NCBI RefSeq assembly: GCF_016748675.1 | Contig: NZ_CP051534.1 | Span: 310,001 to 374,000, forward strand | Source: Helicobacter pylori | GTDB lineage: Bacteria; Campylobacterota; Campylobacteria; Campylobacterales; Helicobacteraceae | Length of the DNA: 64,000 bases | Direction: 5' to 3' | Shown here: one piece after another, positions 57,870 through 64,000 of the stretch | Numbering within the stretch: position 1 is the stretch's first letter | Layout: each line of letters starts with the position of its first letter | The notes under the pieces: model-generated | Database searches by the model: none | Told to the model about the DNA's origin: nothing | What the model saw: the letters and a program-made list of their open reading frames with translations, nothing else | Translations under genes and position numbers: made by a program

Positions 57870-58053
57870 GGCTATCCTTGAACATGAAATTTTTAGGTAA
57901 TTTTACTAGGAGTTAGGGAAACCACAGATAATATTTGATTAATGGGTTAAAGGATTATGGTGTTTGTATCATTGAGAAAAGTTTTTTTAAAGAAAATAAA
58001 TTTTAAAAATTAAAAATAATGTTTTTATTGCCAACATTCAATGAAAACAAAGC

Positions 58054-60645
58054 CTAAAAATTTTGCAAAATCTCTCTGTTGCCTTTGGCGTTTCTTGGGG
58101 ATAAAAAGCCTTGAGCTTCTAATTCGTCAGTAATGGTGGCGGCTTGGTTGTAGCCGATTTTTAATTGGCGTTGTAAAAAACTCGTAGAAGTGATCTTTTT
58201 TTCTAAAATCACCGCTTTAGCCCTTTCTAAAATGTCATCGCCTTGATAGTTGGGGGTGTCTAAAGGCATGCGCGATTCTTCTAGCAAGAAATCTTTATCG
58301 TATTCCACTTCTTTTTGGGCTTTAATAAAATCCACGATTTTTTTGATTTCATCTTCAGTGGCAAAGGGGGCATGCAAGCGCACTAACCCGTTTGTTCCTG
58401 GGGGAGTAAAGAGCATATCGCCTCTCCCTAACAAGCTTTGCGCCCCATCGGTGTCTAAAATCACTTTAGAATCAATTTTAGTGCCTACCCTAAAACTCAC
58501 CCTTGAAGGCAAGTTGGTTTTAATCAAGCCGGTTACGACATCCACGCTTGGGCGTTGGGTCGCTACAATGAGGTGCAAGCCGCTCGCTCGCCCCATTTGA
58601 GCGATCCTAGCGATAGGAAACTCCGCTTCTTTGCCCCCTGTCATCATTAAATCCGCTAATTCATCAATCACCACAATCAAATAGGGGAACGCTTCAACGC
58701 CGTTATTTGGGGCTTGCTCGTTATAGGAATCAATGGTTTTAACCTTGTATTCGCTCATTAAAGAATACCGGCGCTCCATTTCTTTAGCCACGCTTTGTAA
58801 AGCCCCAATAGCTTTTTTAGGGTCGGTGATAATGGGCGTGAGTAGATGAGGGATGTCTGCATAAATGCTAAATTCCACCATTTTGGGATCGATCATCACT
58901 AATTTGAGTTGATCGGGGGGGTTTTTATAAAGTAAGGATAAAATCATCGCATTCACGCCCACGCTCTTACCGCTTCCTGTCGTGCCGGCGATGAGCAAGT
59001 GGGGGAGCTTTTTTAAATCCGTGATGAAAGGGTTACCCACAATGTCTTTGCCTAAAGCTAGAGTTAGAGGCGAGCTGGATTTTTGAAACAATTCGCTCTC
59101 TAGAATTTCTCTTAAATAAATAATTTGGCTTTGGCTGTTAGGGATTTCAATGCCAACGACATCTTTACCCTTAATGGGGGCTTGAATGCGGATGGATTCA
59201 GCGCATAAAGTCATTGCTAAATCATCGCTCAAGCCTAAAATACGGCTCACCTTAACATTGGGAGCTGGGCGGAATTCAAAAGTGGTTACAATAGGGCCTG
59301 AATAAGTGCGGATAATATCGCCATCAATTTTAAAGGTGCGCAGTTTGCTCAATAAATCCTGGATTTTTTGGTCAATCTCGTTTTCGTCTAAAGAAGTGTC
59401 CTTCAAACAAACCGCATTCAATAATTGCGTGTTGGGAAGCTCATAATCTTTGGGTTTTTGCACTTCGCCATAATCCAACCCGTCTAATATCTCTTTATTT
59501 TCGCTCAATTCTTTAACCATAACGGGTTTTTTAGTGCTTGTGGGGGTTAGTGGGCTAAAGTTTGGAGCGTTTTGTGTTTCTTTTTCTTCTTCTTTGAGAT
59601 TTTCTTTTTCTTCTATATTTTCTTTTATCATTTCTTCTTGCACGTTTTCTTGTGGGCTTTCTTCTTTTTTAGGGTGGTTGGGGGTTTTTTGGTTTTCTGT
59701 TTTGTTGTCATTTTCTGTGTTGGGTGCAGATGCGGGCATGACGGGTGCTGACATGATAGGTTTGAGTGTGGCAGGTTTGGGCGTGGTGGGCGTAAGAGTT
59801 TCTTTTGTGGGCGTGGGTTCTCTTTCTTTAGTTTCTTGTTTAGTTTCTTTTAAAGTGGGGTTAGTGGGGTTGGATAAGTCATCAAATCGGTTTTTTTTAG
59901 GGTAAATGGTGTAATGGGTAGGGGGGTGGGAGGAAATTTGGACTAAGCCTTCTTGCGGCTCTAGATCGTTTAAAGTCGTGTTATAGGGGGTAGGGATCGC
60001 TAAAAACGATTCTTCGTTAGGGGTTTTGTGGTTTTCATCAATAAGGTTTTCTTTGAGGTTTTCTTTTTTTTTGTCGTTGTTGGTTTCTTTTTTTTGGATA
60101 TCTGATGGGGTGTTTTCAAAACCCTCTTTTTTTGGGCTAAAATTAGGGCTAAAGGCTTGTAAGCATTGTTGATAAATCTCTTTTAAAAGGTTTTGCGTTT
60201 TGTTTATATAAGGATAAAAAACGCTTTTAGGGGGCAGTTTGAATAAAATCAAATAAGAAATAACTACCATAAGCATTATCAGCGCATAAAGCCCAAAGTC
60301 CCCTATAAAAGGGCGTAAAAACAAACGCGCGCTGTTGCCGATTTCCCCTTGATTTAATAGGCTAGATTGTAAAAAGAGCAAAGATAAAATGCCTAATAGA
60401 TGCCCTAAAGTTTTTTCTAAAACGATTTCTGTAAAAGGGTTTTTAGTCTTGTATAAAAGGAATAAAACCCACGCTAAATAGGGTAAATTAATGAATGAAA
60501 GATACCCAAAATATTTTTTATTGATTGCGGCAAACCACACCCCAAAACGCCCCACTAACCCACTATTACCCAGCCATGAAGATAGGGTTAAAAACGCTAA
60601 TAAAACCCCTATGATTAAAACCAAGTAAAGTTTTTTAGATTTCAT
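58054..60645 (-). CDS. ftsK: DNA translocase FtsK
   Basis: Septal motor that clears and aligns chromosome termini at division. 863 residues: four hydrophobic segments in the first 170 residues, a Pro/Glu/Lys/Thr-rich linker to about 385, the RecA-like motor with Walker A IAGTTGSGKSVGVNAMI near 553 and Walker B LIVVIDELADLM, then the DNA-reading gamma domain (TSTSFLQRQLKIGYNQAATI). I chose ATG 60645, overlapping the addB stop by 4 bp, over GTG 60654. In H. pylori it partners XerH/difH. HP1090. Confidence 0.94.
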   Translation of the reverse strand: MKSKKLYLVLIIGVLLAFLTLSSWLGNSGLVGRFGVWFAAINKKYFGYLSFINLPYLAWVLFLLYKTKNPFTEIVLEKTLGHLLGILSLLFLQSSLLNQGEIGNSARLFLRPFIGDFGLYALIMLMVVISYLILFKLPPKSVFYPYINKTQNLLKEIYQQCLQAFSPNFSPKKEGFENTPSDIQKKETNNDKKKENLKENLIDENHKTPNEESFLAIPTPYNTTLNDLEPQEGLVQISSHPPTHYTIYPKKNRFDDLSNPTNPTLKETKQETKEREPTPTKETLTPTTPKPATLKPIMSAPVMPASAPNTENDNKTENQKTPNHPKKEESPQENVQEEMIKENIEEKENLKEEEKETQNAPNFSPLTPTSTKKPVMVKELSENKEILDGLDYGEVQKPKDYELPNTQLLNAVCLKDTSLDENEIDQKIQDLLSKLRTFKIDGDIIRTYSGPIVTTFEFRPAPNVKVSRILGLSDDLAMTLCAESIRIQAPIKGKDVVGIEIPNSQSQIIYLREILESELFQKSSSPLTLALGKDIVGNPFITDLKKLPHLLIAGTTGSGKSVGVNAMILSLLYKNPPDQLKLVMIDPKMVEFSIYADIPHLLTPIITDPKKAIGALQSVAKEMERRYSLMSEYKVKTIDSYNEQAPNNGVEAFPYLIVVIDELADLMMTGGKEAEFPIARIAQMGRASGLHLIVATQRPSVDVVTGLIKTNLPSRVSFRVGTKIDSKVILDTDGAQSLLGRGDMLFTPPGTNGLVRLHAPFATEDEIKKIVDFIKAQKEVEYDKDFLLEESRMPLDTPNYQGDDILERAKAVILEKKITSTSFLQRQLKIGYNQAATITDELEAQGFLSPRNAKGNREILQNF

Positions 60646-62978
60646 CGGTTGCACATGTCTTTAAAAGAGCAATACTCACAATCTTTAACCTCTAAAGTTT
60701 TTTCAAAATCAATTTCTTGTTTGAGCTTGGGGATAAGAGAAAATTCCAAATGATCCATTTTAGCCTGTAAAGTAAGCTCGTCTTCTTCTACTAGTTCGCC
60801 CTTTCTTAAATCATAAAAAAAGGCTTTTATAGGCTCTTTATAACCCAGATTTTTAAGGGCAAACGCGTAGATGGCCATTTGATAATCCGTGCTGATTTGA
60901 GCGATTTCTATGGGGCTTAAGCCTTCTCTTTGTGTTTTACTCATGTTGTCTAATTTCAAATCGCTTTTGAATTTGTAATCTAATAAAATAATCTTATTAT
61001 CAGCCGTTTTGTCAATCCTGTCTATGCGCCCTTTAAACGTAACGCCTTGAATAATCGTTTCAAAGCTTTTTTCAAGATCAAGGATTTTGATTTTTGCGTT
61101 AAAGCGTTCTTTTTCTTTAAGATAAAAAGCCTGGATTTTTTTGAGCGCTACAAGAGTGTCTAAACGCTCTTTAGGGGTAATGTTTTCTCTTGTTTCTAAG
61201 AGCCAAATGAGCCTCTCTTCTAATGCATAGGGGTTTTTATCTTTTTCATAAGCCTCTTTTAAAAGTTCATGGAGCAAACTGCCCACAGCGCTATTACTTT
61301 CGTCTTTAGGGCTTTCTTTGAATCGCTTCATGTAGTGGTAGTAGAAACGGCGTTTGCAAGTTAAAAAAGCGTTTAATGAGCTAGCACTAAAGCTAAAATC
61401 TTTAGGGATAGCGGCTTTGATTTCTTCTTCTTGGTAGTCTTTTAAAGGAGTTGGTGCAAAAAGCGTGTAAGCGTCTTTGATAGGCTCTATATGCAAATTT
61501 AATTCTAAAAGCATGTTGGAGGCTTTTGAAGTTTCGCTTTCTATATAAGAAAGTGTTATTTCTTTAGAGTTTTTAAAGAGCTGGTAGTAATAATGTTTTT
61601 GCAAATTTTTCTTATCCAATAAAGTGGGGAGGTTGAGCGATTTTCTTAAAGCAGAGTTTAAAAACAAATCGCAATCTTTAAGGCTTGGCACGCAAGTTTC
61701 ATTGAAATCCACAATAACCACTTTATCAAATTGCATGCCCCTTGTCTCTAAAGTGTCCATGACTCGTATTTTGCCCCCACTAGAATCGTCTAAGCGGAAG
61801 TTGGCTTCAAATTCTTGCAAATACAAATGCAATAAATCTTTAAGGCTGTAGTTTTTAAGCGTGTCTTTTAAAAGATGATACTGGTGCATGATTTGAGAAT
61901 GCGCTTCTTTTAAGGGTGTTTTTTCTTTAGAGCTTTGTTGTTCTAAAAGCGCAAGCGTAAGGTTTTCCAAATCCAATAAAGGCGATGCACTCAAATCAAA
62001 ACCGCTTGTTTGTAAATCTTCTAAGATTTTGACAAGCTCTGTATAATAAGGGCTGTTTTTAGCCCCTAATCCCATCGCAAAATTCAAATTGTTGTTTCTA
62101 TCTAAAAGTTTTAAAAAAGGCAAAAAATCCGCATTAGGCGTGATGATCGCCATTTTATTAGGGTCGTTATCTTTTTGCAAATATTCTTCTATGGTTTGTA
62201 AAACTAAAGCGCCTTGTTTTAAATAACTGGAGTTAGCATAAAGCTTTGGTTCTATTTTTTGGCGCTTGGGTGTCTGAGAAAGGATCTTTTGGGTTTTAAA
62301 ATCAATGGAATAATCGCAATCTGTTTCTAATTTGAGATTGAGAAATTCCAAAAATTTTTGGTTGTATTTATCGCAAGATAGGTGTAAAGTGATAGGCACT
62401 AACTCGGCCACTTCTAACAGGCATTGCCTTTCAAAAACGCTCATAAAGCCGTCTAAATGCCATTCAATGGAGGAAAAATGCTCAAAAAATTCTTTTAAAA
62501 TGGTGGGCTTTTCTTGCATGATTTTGTCATAAAAGCCTAATTTTTCTAGCTTTTTAACATAGCGATCATAAATCATTTCTAAGACTTCTAAATGCTTTTC
62601 ATAATCCAAGTAAATGTCTTTAGAAGAAAGTTCATTGAGTTTGATGCAAGCAGAGCTTAATTCATCAAACAAATCAAACAAAAAAGAGGTGCTTTCCAAA
62701 TACCCCAAAAAGCTGTTTTCAAAAAGCAAAAGCCCTTCAAGAATGGATTTTTTTTCCTTAGCGATGGCTTTAATGGTGTCTATCATTAAAATTTGGCGTG
62801 CGCTGTTAGGGATTTTCTTTTTATTGGGGATGTAAAAAGCCTGTTCAAAAAAACTCCCCATGCTCATTGCGTTAGGCAAAAACCCTTCGCCTTGCTCTAA
62901 ATAGAAATGCTTTAAACGCCTAGTGGAGCTAAAAACAAATAGGGGGGTTTTTTCTAAAAAAAGTTTTTCTAAGTTCAT
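60642..62978 (-). CDS. addB: AddB-type helicase-nuclease subunit
   Basis: Partner of AddA in double-strand break repair. 778 residues. The C-terminal half carries a RecB-type PD-(D/E)XK nuclease (GRIDRIDKTADNKIILLDYKF near 660-680) and the iron-sulfur cysteines: one in FLTCKRRFYYHYMKRF near 560 and three in CEYCSFKDMC at the very end. The N-terminal half is a degenerate UvrD-like helicase without a Walker A motif, so motor activity must come from AddA. Overlaps ftsK and tktA by 4 bp each. HP1089. Confidence 0.9.
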   Translation of the reverse strand: MNLEKLFLEKTPLFVFSSTRRLKHFYLEQGEGFLPNAMSMGSFFEQAFYIPNKKKIPNSARQILMIDTIKAIAKEKKSILEGLLLFENSFLGYLESTSFLFDLFDELSSACIKLNELSSKDIYLDYEKHLEVLEMIYDRYVKKLEKLGFYDKIMQEKPTILKEFFEHFSSIEWHLDGFMSVFERQCLLEVAELVPITLHLSCDKYNQKFLEFLNLKLETDCDYSIDFKTQKILSQTPKRQKIEPKLYANSSYLKQGALVLQTIEEYLQKDNDPNKMAIITPNADFLPFLKLLDRNNNLNFAMGLGAKNSPYYTELVKILEDLQTSGFDLSASPLLDLENLTLALLEQQSSKEKTPLKEAHSQIMHQYHLLKDTLKNYSLKDLLHLYLQEFEANFRLDDSSGGKIRVMDTLETRGMQFDKVVIVDFNETCVPSLKDCDLFLNSALRKSLNLPTLLDKKNLQKHYYYQLFKNSKEITLSYIESETSKASNMLLELNLHIEPIKDAYTLFAPTPLKDYQEEEIKAAIPKDFSFSASSLNAFLTCKRRFYYHYMKRFKESPKDESNSAVGSLLHELLKEAYEKDKNPYALEERLIWLLETRENITPKERLDTLVALKKIQAFYLKEKERFNAKIKILDLEKSFETIIQGVTFKGRIDRIDKTADNKIILLDYKFKSDLKLDNMSKTQREGLSPIEIAQISTDYQMAIYAFALKNLGYKEPIKAFFYDLRKGELVEEDELTLQAKMDHLEFSLIPKLKQEIDFEKTLEVKDCEYCSFKDMCNR

Positions 62979-64000
62979 GCGTTGAGCAACCTTTTAGCTT
63001 GAGCGGTAATGTTTTCAACGCTAAAGCCAAATTTTTCAAAGAGTTTATCGCCCTTTGCCGAGCTCCCAAAAGAATCCATGCCAATGATTTTATCCGCAAA
63101 ACGATACCACTCTATCGCGCGGCTCGCTTCAATCACTAAAACCTTACCCTTAAAGAGTTCTTTAAGATAGTTTTCATCTTGCTCTATCAACAAATCAAAA
63201 CAAGGCACGCTCACCACTTGAGTGGGGATATTTTCTCGCTCTAAAATTTTAGCGCTCTCTAAAGCCAAAGACACTTCGCTCCCGCTCGCAACGAGCGTGA
63301 TAATGGGATCTTTAGAGCGGTGTTTAACATAAGCCCCTTTTAAAACCTGCTCTTTAGAAACCTCATCAAGCACGGGCAAATTCTGGCGCGATAAAATAAG
63401 AGCGCTAGGAGCGTTCAAACTCAACGCTATTTGCATGCAAGCGGTATTTTCAAAAGCATCGCTGGGTCTGAAAGCATAGAAGTTGGGCAAAGCGCGCAAA
63501 TAGCTCAATTGCTCTATGGGTTGGTGCGTGGCTCCGTCTTCGCCCACGCCAATGCTGTCATGCGTGAAGATAAAAAGGGCTTTTAATTTCATTAAAGCGC
63601 TCAAACGCATGCTAGGCATTAAATAATCGCTAAACACAAAAAAGGTCGCGCAAAAAGGCACAAACAAGCCATACGCCGCTAAAGCGTTAGTGATAGCCCC
63701 CATGGCATGCTCTCTGATCCCAAAATGCAAGTTTTGCCCTAAAGGGAAATCGCCAGAGTGTTTTAAATGCGTGTTGTTAGAGGGGGCTAAATCCGCACTC
63801 CCCCCTAAAAAGCCCTCGCATTCTTTAGCGATAGCGTTTAAAATCATGCCGTTACTCACTCTCGTGGCTAAAGATTCGCCTTTTTTAAAGGCGGGGTAAT
63901 GGATGGTGTTAAAATCAAAATTCTTTAACGCATGGATTTTTTCTTTTGTTTTAGGGCTTAGGGATTTTTCCCATAAGGCTTCTAAACTAACGCCCCTAAC
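62975..64000 (-). CDS. tktA: Transketolase, C-terminal part (partial at window end)
   Basis: TPP enzyme of the pentose phosphate pathway. About 341 C-terminal residues are in the window; the frame stays open to base 64000 (upstream of ATG 63859 it reads LEALWEKSLSPKTKE and FNTIHYPAFKKGESLATR), so the true start is beyond it. Pyrimidine domain with the catalytic Glu in HFGIREHAMGAI, FVFSDYLMPSMRLSALMKL and DSIGVGEDGATHQPIEQL, then the C-terminal domain (VVSVPCFDLL). The addB ATG overlaps its stop, so tktA-addB-ftsK form a coupled operon. HP1088. Confidence 0.95.
   Translation of the reverse strand, partial: VRGVSLEALWEKSLSPKTKEKIHALKNFDFNTIHYPAFKKGESLATRVSNGMILNAIAKECEGFLGGSADLAPSNNTHLKHSGDFPLGQNLHFGIREHAMGAITNALAAYGLFVPFCATFFVFSDYLMPSMRLSALMKLKALFIFTHDSIGVGEDGATHQPIEQLSYLRALPNFYAFRPSDAFENTACMQIALSLNAPSALILSRQNLPVLDEVSKEQVLKGAYVKHRSKDPIITLVASGSEVSLALESAKILERENIPTQVVSVPCFDLLIEQDENYLKELFKGKVLVIEASRAIEWYRFADKIIGMDSFGSSAKGDKLFEKFGFSVENITAQAKRLLNA

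Overview
The window is chromosomal DNA of a gastric epsilonproteobacterium, almost certainly Helicobacter pylori. It carries the aliphatic amidase amiE, the peptidoglycan deacetylase pgdA, a Bab-family Hop adhesin, the haem oxygenase hugZ, a glutamate-rich 'poly E' protein, a Sel1-repeat hcp gene, the pseudaminic-acid genes pseF/G/H and a Hor-type outer membrane protein. Start-codon use, AAGGA ribosome sites and TGnTATAAT-like -10 boxes also fit. Locus numbers such as HP0294 refer to strain 26695 and are given from memory; no search was run.

Layout. 1-500: 3' end of pabB. 510-4.2 kb: amiE with a Fur-box-like leader, and the convergent sigma54-type flgL. 4.4-11.5 kb: rplU-rpmA, the dppABCDF peptide transporter and obgE. 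11.5-17.2 kb: an AlgL-like periplasmic lyase, a YceI-like protein, hemL, two small membrane proteins, a nitrilase and pgdA. 17.2-19.0 kb: a type II restriction-modification unit in which both genes are frameshifted. 19.1-21.6 kb: a COG0523 GTPase with a small partner, and an MFS transporter. 21.7-25.3 kb: an accessory island with a tautomerase-like remnant, a toxin gene interrupted by the 3' end of vapD, an intact antitoxin and a bab adhesin behind an A14 tract. 25.4-36.4 kb: hugZ, argS, tatA, gmk, the poly-E gene, nucT, an Hor OMP, flgH-pseF-pseG-pseH, lpxK and nadE. 36.5-46.1 kb: tRNA-Arg(GCG), ilvC, minD/E, dprA, ruvX, a phase-variable hcp gene, two membrane/coiled-coil genes, an RluD-type synthase, recJ and pyrG. 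46.3-54.3 kb: a degenerate PAP2-like protein, then the tightly packed fliF-fliG-fliH-dxs-lepA run. 54.3-55.7 kb: pseudogene debris. 55.7-64 kb: a flgG-type rod gene, kgtP, ftsK, addB and the 3' part of tktA, all on the minus strand.

How it fits together. Much of the window serves motility (flgL, flgH, fliFGH, rod gene, flagellin glycan genes), nitrogen and peptide acquisition (amiE, dpp, nitrilase), envelope remodelling (pgdA, lpxK, Hop/Hor proteins) and housekeeping. lepA lies beside the HP1092-HP1088 block, whereas in 26695 these are far apart as I remember it. The debris between them is therefore a plausible rearrangement breakpoint.

The most interesting non-routine signals are the toxin/vapD mosaic beside bab, the doubly frameshifted restriction-modification unit, the G10 switch separating the hcp signal peptide from its Sel1 domain, the tRNA-Arg(GCG) with an apparent A19-U56 tertiary pair, and the AlgL-like lyase. 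I did not find a convincing wholly new multi-gene system.
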